Below, one piece after another: positions 43,236 through 51,445 of a DNA stretch of 64,000 bases (position 1 is the stretch's first letter; every line of letters starts with the position of its first letter). The position numbers and the translations under genes are program-made. This DNA comes from JBMONI01 sp049324575. Lineage in GTDB: Bacteria > Omnitrophota > Omnitrophia > Omnitrophales > Aquincolibacteriaceae. The stretch lies in contig JBMONI010000004.1 in the NCBI GenBank assembly GCA_049324575.1, positions 97,964 through 161,963 on the forward strand, in the 5' to 3' direction. The notes below the pieces were generated by a model. It did not search any database and was not told the DNA's origin. It saw only the letters and a list, made by a program, of their open reading frames with translations.

Positions 43236-44518
43236 CGGGGGGCCTCCTTCCCGCAAGAAGCGGATCCCGCCAAAAGCTCTCTGACGAAGCTTTTGAATTG
43301 GCAGCCCCGATCCATGTAGTTCTTGAACTGATCAAAACTCGCGCAAGCCGGTGAAAGGAGGACCACATCCCCCGGTCTCGCCTCTTCTGAAGCGCGGTGA
43401 ACCGCGCTCTTCAGATCGTCGACCTCCCGGAGATCCGCGTTCTGGGACCAGGCCGCGCGCAAAAGCGGCCGCGCCTCTCCGATCAGGAAAACGATGCGTG
43501 CCTTTTGGGAGACCATTGTCCGGGCATCAGAAAAATTATCCGCCTTGGGATGGCCCCCGGCGATCAAGAGGACCTTCTGATCGTCGTATTTTCCCAGGGC
43601 CCAGATCAACGATTCCACGGTCGTGCATTTGGAATCATTGACAAAACAGATCCCTTCTTTTTCGGCAACCCGTTCCGTCCGGTGCTCGATCCCCTGAAAA
43701 TCACGAACGACTTCGTCGGCAAGCGTTCCGCGAAGCCCCATCTTCTGGGCCATGCACTGCAGGATCATCTGATTTTCGTCGGCCGCCGGATACTCGTCGT
43801 AATAGACAAGCTGGGCCCGGAAAGCCTCGTCGGGGAAATACCGTTCCCGGTCCTTGCGCCGGACCAATGCCCAGCTTCCCGGCCGCTGGGCCGAAAAAAT
43901 ACGCAGCTTCGCTTTCACATAATCCGCTACGGTCGGATGCCAATCCAGATGATTATCCCCCAAGTTCGTCAGAATCGCATAGTGGGGCGAAAAATCCTTG
44001 CAATGCTCCAGCTGAAACGAGCTGACCTCGAGGACCGCATAATCGTTCTCCCGGATGGCATCGATCTCGCCGATCCAAGGATTCCCGATATTCCCGCAAC
44101 TGACCGCCCGATGGCCAGCTTTTTTTAATAATTCCGTCAGGAGAACTGTCACGGTCGTCTTTCCGCAAGTTCCCGTCACGGCGATCAAATGACGGCTTTT
44201 CGAGAACCAGCTCGCGACCTCGATCTCGCTGTAGAGAGGGATCCCGGCATCTCGAACCGCTTGATAGACCGGCGAGAAAGGCGGGATCCCCGGCGATACC
44301 ATTACCCAGTCGGAAGCCCGTATCCGGTCCAGAGAATGCGTCCCGATCTCAACCTCGATCCCGAGTTCCCGGAGTTGACTGCAGCGATCACGAAGCTCCG
44401 GCTTTGCCTGAAGTTCCGTAACGAAGACTCGATAGCCCCGCCGATGTAAAAAACGGGCCGCCTGGAAACCGCTGATCCCCAAGCCCAGGATGGTGGTTTT
44501 GGATTTCGCGGGTTCCAT
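43232..44518 (-). CDS. murD: UDP-N-acetylmuramoylalanine--D-glutamate ligase
   Basis: 428-residue Mur ligase adding D-Glu. GLGISGFQAARFL at the N-terminus, ATP loop VTGTCGKTTVTVLL, and NDSKCTTVES plus LLIAGGHPKADNF are visible. The loop has Cys and Thr where MurD more often has Asn and Ser (TGTNGKST), a harmless-looking variation. Standard cluster position after mraY. Confidence 0.94.
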   Translation of the reverse strand: MEPAKSKTTILGLGISGFQAARFLHRRGYRVFVTELQAKPELRDRCSQLRELGIEVEIGTHSLDRIRASDWVMVSPGIPPFSPVYQAVRDAGIPLYSEIEVASWFSKSRHLIAVTGTCGKTTVTVLLTELLKKAGHRAVSCGNIGNPWIGEIDAIRENDYAVLEVSSFQLEHCKDFSPHYAILTNLGDNHLDWHPTVADYVKAKLRIFSAQRPGSWALVRRKDRERYFPDEAFRAQLVYYDEYPAADENQMILQCMAQKMGLRGTLADEVVRDFQGIEHRTERVAEKEGICFVNDSKCTTVESLIWALGKYDDQKVLLIAGGHPKADNFSDARTMVSQKARIVFLIGEARPLLRAAWSQNADLREVDDLKSAVHRASEEARPGDVVLLSPACASFDQFKNYMDRGCQFKSFVRELLAGSASCGKEAPR

Positions 44519-44521
44519 GAC

Positions 44522-45607
44522 TCAACGGACCTTTAAGGTGCTGAGTCCGGCAATGGCCAGGATGAAGGCAATGATCCATAACCGGACGGTTACTTTTGAT
44601 TCCGGCCAGCCTTTGAGCTGTAAGTGATGATGGAAGGGTGACATCAGGAAGATCCGGCGCTTGAACAATTTGAAGCTCATGACTTGCAACATGACCGATA
44701 GAGCCTCCCATACGAAGACACCGCCGACGATAACAAGCACGGCCTCTTTCTTCGTCAGGACCGCCACGGTCCCCAGTACTCCGCCTAAGGACAGCGATCC
44801 GGTATCGCCCATCATCACTTCGGCCGGATAGGAATTATACCAAAGGAATCCCGCACTGGCTCCCACTAAGGCCGCGCAAAAGACCGCGATCTCCCCGGCG
44901 CCCTCCACATGCTGGATCGCCAGATAGGCCGCCGTATCAAAACGCCCGGCTACATAACTGATGATCGAAAAAGCTCCCGCCGCGAACATCGTGCAGCCAA
45001 TCGCTAGGCCGTCGAGGCCGTCCGTCAGGTTCAAGGCATTCGATGAACCCGAAAGAACGATCATAACGAACGGAATGAAGAGGATCCCCAAGAAAAGAAC
45101 GCTTTCCTTTAAAAACGGGAGATAAAGATACGGCGGATATTCCGGATCCAGATAAAGGTAAATACCCAGCGCCAGCCCTGCAATCACCTGCCCGGCCAAT
45201 TTCGTCATTCCATCAAGACCTTTGGAGGTCTTCGAGCGAAGCTTGAGATAATCATCTAGAAAACCGACCCCCCCGAACCATAGAATGACCCCGAGCAGGA
45301 TCAGCGTAAAACGGTTCTCAAAATTCCCCCACAGCAGGATCGACACGACAACGCTCGCCACGATCAGGATCCCTCCCATGGTCGGGACATCCTTTTTATG
45401 GACAAAGAATGGATGAATGCTTGGCGCATGTTCCCGCTGCTGATGGGCGGTCACCTTGATCTGACGCAGTCCGGCGATGATGTACGGGCCGAGCCATACG
45501 CAGAGGATGAATGCGCTGATGCTCGCGGCCGCCGCCCGGAACGTGATGTAGCGGAACAGGTTAAAAACAATGTGATAATCGGAAAACGTGTGCAAAAAAT
45601 AGAACAT
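44522..45607 (-). CDS. mraY: Phospho-N-acetylmuramoyl-pentapeptide transferase
   Basis: 361-residue polytopic membrane enzyme making lipid I. The DDYLKLRSKTSKGL aspartates, NALNLTDGLDGLAIG, MMGDTGSLSLGG and the periplasmic/cytoplasmic HHH motif in SPFHHHLQLKGW are all present. Full length. Four nt separate it from murD and one nt from murF. Confidence 0.97.
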   Translation of the reverse strand: MFYFLHTFSDYHIVFNLFRYITFRAAAASISAFILCVWLGPYIIAGLRQIKVTAHQQREHAPSIHPFFVHKKDVPTMGGILIVASVVVSILLWGNFENRFTLILLGVILWFGGVGFLDDYLKLRSKTSKGLDGMTKLAGQVIAGLALGIYLYLDPEYPPYLYLPFLKESVLFLGILFIPFVMIVLSGSSNALNLTDGLDGLAIGCTMFAAGAFSIISYVAGRFDTAAYLAIQHVEGAGEIAVFCAALVGASAGFLWYNSYPAEVMMGDTGSLSLGGVLGTVAVLTKKEAVLVIVGGVFVWEALSVMLQVMSFKLFKRRIFLMSPFHHHLQLKGWPESKVTVRLWIIAFILAIAGLSTLKVR

Positions 45608-45608
45608 A

Positions 45609-47009
45609 CTATTTTTTTTCCTTGCTTGAAAACCCTTTCAAGAAATCCACGACCCGGTCAACCCGCATCCCGCGCGACCCTTTGAGCAGAATTATATCGC
45701 CCGCCCGAAGAAATCCTGCCAAGAAATTTTGGAGATCCTCCATGTCGGGAAAATGGCGGCAATTCACCGCGCGACGTTTTCCCCGAAGAGATTCGAGGGC
45801 AAATCGGGACTGAGGGCCGTAGGCAAAAATATTCTCCACCCCCGTCTCGGCGATCGCTTCCCCAAGGCGTTCGTGATACGCCCGGGAGTCCTTGCCCAGT
45901 TCTAGCATATCGGAGAAAACCAGGACCTTTCGGTCCCCGGCTTTCATCTCGTCAAAGGTCTTCAACGCAGCGGCAAAAGCCCGGGGGCTCGCGTTGTAAG
46001 TATCGTCGATCAGGGACCATTCCCCGACCCGGGAAAGCTGGAACCTGCCTTGGGGAAACGCGCTGATCACCCAGTGAGAAGGCATATCGGCTATTGGAAA
46101 ACCGCCCACTTCAGCGGCCGCGACCGCCAAGGCCGCATTTTGCGCTAAAAATGCCGCATGCCCATCAAAACTAAAATCCTTTCCATTGACCTCAAATTTG
46201 ACAAGACCGTCGCTGGCTCGCACATTTTGCAGGCGATAGTCGCTTCCCTTCGCCGATCCGACCTTGACGGGACGAAATCCTCCGGTTCGAACCTTCGCGA
46301 TTAGTTTGGAGTCGTCATCCGGAACGATCACTGCATCTCCGGCCTTCATCCCTTCAAGGATCTCCAGTTTCGCCTTGTAGATCGCCGCCAGCGAGCCAAA
46401 CCCTTCTAAATGCGCCGGAGCGATCCGCGTAATCACGGCGATCGTAGGACGCGCCAATTGTGAAAGTCCCCGGATCTCTCCCGGATGGTTTGCGCCTAGT
46501 TCGCAAACGCCATAGCCGTCTTCCGGGTCGATCCCGAGGAGGGTCAGCGGTACTCCTAAGTGATTGTTCAGATTACCGGAACTGGCACGCCCTTTCAGTT
46601 TCTGTCCCAAAAGATAGTGAATGAATTCTTTGGTCGTCGTCTTTCCGACACTGCCGGTGACCGCGACGAGGATCCCGCAAAACCGGCTCCGGTTCCAATC
46701 CGCCAACCGCTGAAGCCCGACCTCCACATGCGGCACCGGAAGCAGATTGAAGATCGAACGAGGCTCCGCGACCCATTTCTCCCGATGCTCGACCCAATAA
46801 GAATCCAGGATTAAAGCGCCGGATGCTCCGTTCTGAAAAGCCGCACCGAGGTAAATATGCCCGTCCGTTCGAACGCCGGGCAAAGCGACAAAAAGCTCCC
46901 CCGGCCTTATCTTCCGGCTGTCAAGGGACGCACCGCAGGCGTGGGATTGGGGATTGTCTAATTGGAGGGGAACTCCAAGGGCCGCACTCGCATCACGAAA
47001 AGAAAACAC
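45609..47009 (-). CDS. murF: UDP-MurNAc-tripeptide--D-alanyl-D-alanine ligase
   Basis: 466-residue Mur ligase adding D-Ala-D-Ala. DSRKIRPGELFVALPG near the N-terminus, ATP loop VTGSVGKTTTKEF, DDTYNASPRAF and LKGSRGMRVDRVVDFL are diagnostic. Start uncertain: GTG 47009 leaves a 17-nt overlap with murE, while an upstream ATG (47069) would run 77 nt into it and has no better ribosome site. Confidence 0.95.
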   Translation of the reverse strand: MFSFRDASAALGVPLQLDNPQSHACGASLDSRKIRPGELFVALPGVRTDGHIYLGAAFQNGASGALILDSYWVEHREKWVAEPRSIFNLLPVPHVEVGLQRLADWNRSRFCGILVAVTGSVGKTTTKEFIHYLLGQKLKGRASSGNLNNHLGVPLTLLGIDPEDGYGVCELGANHPGEIRGLSQLARPTIAVITRIAPAHLEGFGSLAAIYKAKLEILEGMKAGDAVIVPDDDSKLIAKVRTGGFRPVKVGSAKGSDYRLQNVRASDGLVKFEVNGKDFSFDGHAAFLAQNAALAVAAAEVGGFPIADMPSHWVISAFPQGRFQLSRVGEWSLIDDTYNASPRAFAAALKTFDEMKAGDRKVLVFSDMLELGKDSRAYHERLGEAIAETGVENIFAYGPQSRFALESLRGKRRAVNCRHFPDMEDLQNFLAGFLRAGDIILLKGSRGMRVDRVVDFLKGFSSKEKK

Positions 47010-48477
47010 GACTTTTTCTTTGCAAACATTCTTTGATGACAAAGCGATCGTCAAACGGGATCTTGACATCGCCTAAGATTTGGTAATCCTCATGACCTTT
47101 CCCGAGAACAAATAAAACATCGCCCGCCTTGGCGGTTTCGGTCGCGAATCGGATCGCTTCCCGGCGGTCCAGGATCTCGACGATCTCGGCGCGGTGCCCC
47201 CCATCGAGAGGGACCCCCCGCCGCATATCCTGGAGGATCTTCTCCGGATCCTCCGACCTTGGATTATCACTCGTCATGATCACGAGATCCGAATATTTTG
47301 CCGCCGCGGCCGCCATCAACGGCCGTTTCTTCTGGTCCCGATCGCCGCCGCATCCAAAGACCGTGATCACACGCGAAGGATTCATGAACCGGGCTGAACG
47401 CAGAACTCGCTCGATCGCATCGGGCGTGTGCGCATAATCCACGAAAACATCGAACGGCTGTCCCGCCAGCACTCGTTCAAGCCGCCCCGGGATCCCCGTG
47501 AATTCCTGTAACGCCCCCTTGAACTCCTCCGGATGGAATCCCAGCATCTGGAGCGCCGCCAAAACCGCGGTCAGATTCGACACGTTATGCGCCATTGGAA
47601 GCCGTATCTGGAACGGAATCGCCCGCCCGTCGTAGTGAAATTCGAAACGGCTCCCCTGGAACGAGGTATGGATCTCACGGGCGCAATAATCCGCCGCATC
47701 CGTAATGCTGAAGGATTTCGCGCCCAGGAATTCGTCCAGAAGTCGCCGGCCGAACGTGCAATCGGCATTCACAAGCATTTTCTTCGGCGGCGGATTCCTG
47801 GAAAAAAGATAACGTTTGGCCTGGAAATACCGCTCCATCGTCTTGTGATAATCCAGATGGTCCTGGGTCAGCTGGGTGAACATCGCCAGTTCAAAATCCA
47901 TCCCATAGATCCGGTATTGATCAAGGGCATGGGAAGAAGCCTCGATGCAGCAATAAGCGACATGATCGCGGCGCATCTGGTGCATAAGCGGGAATAATAT
48001 TTCCGGCCCGGGGGTCGTATTGGAAAATTCCTTCTTTTTCTTATGCCATTCGGCCCCCAGGGTCCCGATATAAGCCGCCGGACATTTCTCCTGGATCAGG
48101 CGATAAAGAAGATAAGCGATCGTCGTTTTGCCGTTCGTGCCCGTGACCGCGATGATTCTCATCTGCTGATCGGGGTTTCCGTAAAACCGGCGAGTCAACT
48201 GCGCAAGCGCTTTCCGGGCATGCTGGACCCGAATCCCCGTCACATGGGAAGGAAAATGAATATCCGTTTCCCCCTCATAAACGACCCCCGCCGCGCCCGC
48301 CTGGATCGACTGAAGCATAAAATCGCGTCCATCCATCCGCGTCCCCGCGCAGGCGATAAAGAGATCTCCGGGGTTGACCGCCCGGGAATCGGAAGTGATC
48401 TTCTGGACCGAAAGAGAAGGATTCCAGTGGATCTTTTCAAGCGCGGGAAAACCTTCGAACAAAACGCCCAACTTCAT
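46993..48477 (-). CDS. murE: UDP-MurNAc-tripeptide synthetase (DAP-adding)
   Basis: 494-residue Mur ligase adding the third residue of the stem peptide. DSRAVNPGDLFIACAG, ATP loop VTGTNGKTTIAYLL, and a DNPR motif (TSDNPRSEDP, about residue 402) are seen. DNPR is known to select meso-diaminopimelate, so a DAP-type wall is expected. ATGA overlap with the upstream AsmA-like gene. Confidence 0.96.
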   Translation of the reverse strand: MKLGVLFEGFPALEKIHWNPSLSVQKITSDSRAVNPGDLFIACAGTRMDGRDFMLQSIQAGAAGVVYEGETDIHFPSHVTGIRVQHARKALAQLTRRFYGNPDQQMRIIAVTGTNGKTTIAYLLYRLIQEKCPAAYIGTLGAEWHKKKKEFSNTTPGPEILFPLMHQMRRDHVAYCCIEASSHALDQYRIYGMDFELAMFTQLTQDHLDYHKTMERYFQAKRYLFSRNPPPKKMLVNADCTFGRRLLDEFLGAKSFSITDAADYCAREIHTSFQGSRFEFHYDGRAIPFQIRLPMAHNVSNLTAVLAALQMLGFHPEEFKGALQEFTGIPGRLERVLAGQPFDVFVDYAHTPDAIERVLRSARFMNPSRVITVFGCGGDRDQKKRPLMAAAAAKYSDLVIMTSDNPRSEDPEKILQDMRRGVPLDGGHRAEIVEILDRREAIRFATETAKAGDVLFVLGKGHEDYQILGDVKIPFDDRFVIKECLQRKSRVFFS

Positions 48478-48956
48478 TCCATCTCCGTCCGGCTGCCGGC
48501 AGCCGACGCATCAGCGCTGATCTCAAAATTGATCTTTGGGGACTGGATCCGGAGCTCGTGGATCTCCCGAACTCCCTGATCACCAATAAGAATATCGGCC
48601 ACAAATCGTTCCAAGTTTAGAGCATCCACCCCATAGTCCTTAAGCCATGACTCGCGAAACCGCACGCAAAGATTGTCGCTGGAAACCCGGATCCGCAACG
48701 CCCCGTCCAGCAGTTCGCGGCCGACCCCATACCGTACGCGGACATCCCCGGAAACTATCTCCAGCCGTTCTTTCCATTCGCCGCGGATCCCGTTCCACTT
48801 GAACTCGTGTCCCCACAAGCTGGGCCTAAAATTCTTTTCGATCTCGAGCCCCAGTTTTCTCTCGACCCAAGCTCCCGCGAGGAACTGGCTGCCCACATGG
48901 GCCGCAAGGGCAAGAACACCTATTGCGATCCCAAAAACGATCGTCTTTCGGATCAT
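48474..48956 (-). CDS. Small membrane-anchored protein, AsmA-like
   Basis: 160 residues: one N-terminal membrane segment (about 5-24), then a beta-rich extracytoplasmic part with phrases such as LRIRVSSDNLCVRF and ELRIQSPKINFEIS, typical of a single AsmA/DUF748-like repeat. Not identified with confidence. It takes the place between the wall genes and their usual upstream partners ftsL/ftsI, and overlaps murE by 4 nt. It lacks the coiled coil of FtsL and the penicillin-binding motifs of FtsI. Confidence 0.7.
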   Translation of the reverse strand: MIRKTIVFGIAIGVLALAAHVGSQFLAGAWVERKLGLEIEKNFRPSLWGHEFKWNGIRGEWKERLEIVSGDVRVRYGVGRELLDGALRIRVSSDNLCVRFRESWLKDYGVDALNLERFVADILIGDQGVREIHELRIQSPKINFEISADASAAGSRTEME

Positions 48957-48970
48957 TTCCAGTCCAGCCT

Positions 48971-49645
48971 CTAGGCCTTTGAACCGTTCTCCATTTTTCT
49001 CGGCGAGATCACGACCTCAACCCGCCGGTTCAGTTGGCGCCCCTCCGTTGTATCATTGGCCGATACCGGATGGAACTCCGCATACCCCACTGCCGCTAAT
49101 CGCTCGGGAGCGATCCCTCCCCCCTCCAAGAAATGATGGATCACCTCGGTCGAACGCGCCGTGGAAAGCTCCCAGTTCGACCTCCAACCCGAATAACGAA
49201 TGGGCACATTGTCCGTATGTCCTTCGATCGACACATAATGGTCGCCCACCTTTTCCCCCAGGACCGTCGCGACCTTTTCCAAGGATTTTTTCGCGGTTTC
49301 TTTCAACTCGGCTTTCCCGGAATCAAAGAGGATCCGGTCTTGCATGGTAAGGACCAGCCCCCGCGCCCCCAGGTTGAGGGACATGTCCCCCGCCTCCAGC
49401 TCTTTTCTGAGCTGCTTCTCCAACTCGGCTTTGGCCTTGGCCAGATCATCCTGAGCCTGGATCGCCTGATCGAGCTCTTCGTTGAGCCGGGCAATCTCTT
49501 TATTCAGACTCTCGATAGTCTCTGCCTGTTGTCGAGAGATCTTATCGAGATCTTTGTTCTTCGAGCAGCCGGTCAGCGTTATCAGCCCCAGCAGAGCCCC
49601 GCAGATGAGATAAGACCCGTATTTCGAACAAGGGAACGATGGCAT
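48971..49645 (-). CDS. OmpA-like peptidoglycan-binding lipoprotein
   Basis: 224 residues. Lipobox ITLTGC puts the lipidated cysteine at 27. A coiled coil (about 30-85) is followed by an OmpA C-terminal domain (about 95-215) with FDSGKAEL, GHTDNVPI, NWELSTARS and NRRVEVVI. In the family the Asp and Arg of this domain grip diaminopimelate. Similar in layout to Pal/MotB-like envelope tethers. AGGAGG lies 6 nt before ATG 49645. Confidence 0.9.
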   Translation of the reverse strand: MPSFPCSKYGSYLICGALLGLITLTGCSKNKDLDKISRQQAETIESLNKEIARLNEELDQAIQAQDDLAKAKAELEKQLRKELEAGDMSLNLGARGLVLTMQDRILFDSGKAELKETAKKSLEKVATVLGEKVGDHYVSIEGHTDNVPIRYSGWRSNWELSTARSTEVIHHFLEGGGIAPERLAAVGYAEFHPVSANDTTEGRQLNRRVEVVISPRKMENGSKA

Positions 49646-49657
49646 AGTTTTCCTCCT

Positions 49658-49834
49658 TTAGGTGGTTGGAACCAATGCATACAAATAAAAAAAAGTCGCC
49701 GTCGAAAAGCCCAATGAAAGCACAAGAAACAAATAGAATAAAGCCCCTATCTTATTCGGCTTTTCAAGAGACTGGGGGCTTGCCGGGACTTCCCATCCTT
49801 GGGGTTTTTCGATCCGAATCACTTTTGGATTCAT
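49658..49834 (-). CDS. 58-residue single-span membrane protein
   Basis: Small gene between the OmpA lipoprotein and the HD-GYP gene. ATG 49834 is 8 nt after AGAGG; it ends TAA at 49660-49658. Residues 1-28 are polar (MNPKVIRIEKPQGW at the front), residues 30-54 form one hydrophobic helix rich in Phe, Leu and Tyr, and the tail is short. It fills the gap almost exactly, with 12 nt to the next gene. No family recognised; possibly an accessory subunit for a neighbour. Confidence 0.7.
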   Translation of the reverse strand: MNPKVIRIEKPQGWEVPASPQSLEKPNKIGALFYLFLVLSLGFSTATFFYLYALVPTT

Positions 49835-49868
49835 AGGCTTTTCCTCTTTAGGTGTTAGAAATCGTTTC

Positions 49869-51401
49869 TCAAGAAAAGGCCATGCGTTCCTGGGTCTTCT
49901 TCAGTTTTTCCAAGATCGCCTCGTGCGCAACGGTCTCCACGAAACAACGCACGACTTCGGGATCGAACTGCGTCCCGGCATTCTGTTTGATCTCTTCGAC
50001 CGCCTCCTCCACCGTCCGGCGATCGCGATAAGATCGCTGTGAGATCATCGCAATGAAGGAGTTCACGACCGCGACAATACGAGCCCCGATGGGGATCTTT
50101 TCTCCGCTAAGTCCCTCCGGGTAGCCTTTGCCATCGTAACGCTCGTGATGATGGAGAACGATCGGAATGACCGGACGAAGGGAAGAGATCGAACGCAACA
50201 GATAAGCGCCCCGTTCCGGAATGCTCTTGATCATCTCGTATTCCTTGTCGGTCAATTTTCCCTTCTTGCGCCAAAGTTTTTCGGGAACCGCAAGCGTTCC
50301 CGTGTCGAGCAAAAAGACCGCTCGTTCAAGATGCATCCTTTCTTTCAGAGAAAGGCCCAATTTATTCGCAATCTCCATCACGATCTCCCCGAAAATAGGC
50401 AGATGGCGACGCTCCCCGCCAAAGTTCATGTCCAATAGATCATTGATAGTCTTGATGCTCCCCATGGTCAATCGTTCGGTCTCCTCGAAAAGCTGCGCAT
50501 TCTTGATCGCTACGACGGCCTGCTCGGACAGCGTTTTTAAGATCTCAAGATCGACCTTGGTGTAAGCCTGGGCCTCGTTGCGATCCCACAACATGATCAC
50601 GCCAACGACATCGTCCTCGATAAAGGGAACTCCGATCGCATTCTTATGAAGAAAAAATTCACCCGAAGAAGCCATTTTGCCCTCGATCCCTCTCCCGATC
50701 GGAACCGGATGCTTATGAACAAAGCGGCTTTGGGGTCCAAATGAAAAATACGGCACCAGCTGTTTTCGGTCCGGATCGATCAGCATGATCGAGCAGCCTT
50801 TGGATTTGAGCACTTGCGCACTGAGTCGTCCAATCCGTGGGAGGAGGTCTTTTAGGCGCAAGGAGGAGCTGATCACCCGGTGGACGGAATGCATGGTCGA
50901 AAGAGCCAAGGCTCGCGGATGGACCGTCTCATAAAAGTTATTCAATTCAAAATTCTTGTAGGCCAGTTCGGTCTGGGAGTGAAGCCAATGCTGGACGATC
51001 GGGAAAATGGCCTTTCGGCTCTTGATCCCCTCCTCGGTCATTTCCATAAGAAAAAGCCCTTTGAGTTTGCCGAAATGAATGATCGGGAAAAGAAGCCCCA
51101 TCGTTTTGACGGGAAGCGCCATAAGGAGAAAATGATCCCAAGACCGGCTTTCCTGCTGTCTGATCCGGCTCCCATACTCGGCCAAAAAAGTTTCGATCGC
51201 ACGCCTCTGACGATCCGATTTCCGGTGCTTCGCGCGAGCGCCTTTACGATCCAGTGACACAAGAATGGCCTGCTCGTCCTCAAAGATCAGGATCCAGGCG
51301 TTCGGGAAACCTAAAAAAACGGAGATCTCCGAAAAACCCTCCTGCCAGCTGGCATCAGCCAGAAGGAACTTTTCTAAGATAAAAGGGGTCCGGGTTTTCA
51401 T
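49869..51401 (-). CDS. GAF and degenerate HD-GYP domain protein
   Basis: 510 residues: an N-terminal region of about 170 residues without a clear family, a GAF-like domain (about 170-320, with SSLRLKDLLPRIGRLSAQ), and a C-terminal HD-GYP domain (about 350-505). HHERYDGKGYPEGL is intact, but the HD pair reads LD (LLDTGT for LHDIGK), the next metal-binding His is Ile (KSIPERG) and the later DxxDAL reads NSFIAM. Cyclic-di-GMP hydrolysis is therefore unlikely; a sensing or scaffold role is inferred. No Shine-Dalgarno before ATG 51401. Confidence 0.85.
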   Translation of the reverse strand: MKTRTPFILEKFLLADASWQEGFSEISVFLGFPNAWILIFEDEQAILVSLDRKGARAKHRKSDRQRRAIETFLAEYGSRIRQQESRSWDHFLLMALPVKTMGLLFPIIHFGKLKGLFLMEMTEEGIKSRKAIFPIVQHWLHSQTELAYKNFELNNFYETVHPRALALSTMHSVHRVISSSLRLKDLLPRIGRLSAQVLKSKGCSIMLIDPDRKQLVPYFSFGPQSRFVHKHPVPIGRGIEGKMASSGEFFLHKNAIGVPFIEDDVVGVIMLWDRNEAQAYTKVDLEILKTLSEQAVVAIKNAQLFEETERLTMGSIKTINDLLDMNFGGERRHLPIFGEIVMEIANKLGLSLKERMHLERAVFLLDTGTLAVPEKLWRKKGKLTDKEYEMIKSIPERGAYLLRSISSLRPVIPIVLHHHERYDGKGYPEGLSGEKIPIGARIVAVVNSFIAMISQRSYRDRRTVEEAVEEIKQNAGTQFDPEVVRCFVETVAHEAILEKLKKTQERMAFS

Positions 51402-51417
51402 AAATATTTAAAGGAGT

Positions 51418-51445
51418 ATTATACCTCCTCCGAGAATTCAAACAA
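51418..51445 (-). promoter_or_regulatory. Candidate promoter of the GAF/HD-GYP gene
   Basis: TTGTTT (51445-51440), 16-nt spacer and a perfect TATAAT (51423-51418) overlap the end of the dGTPase gene. Transcription would begin about 10 nt before ATG 51401, giving a very short leader without a ribosome site. Confidence 0.45.
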
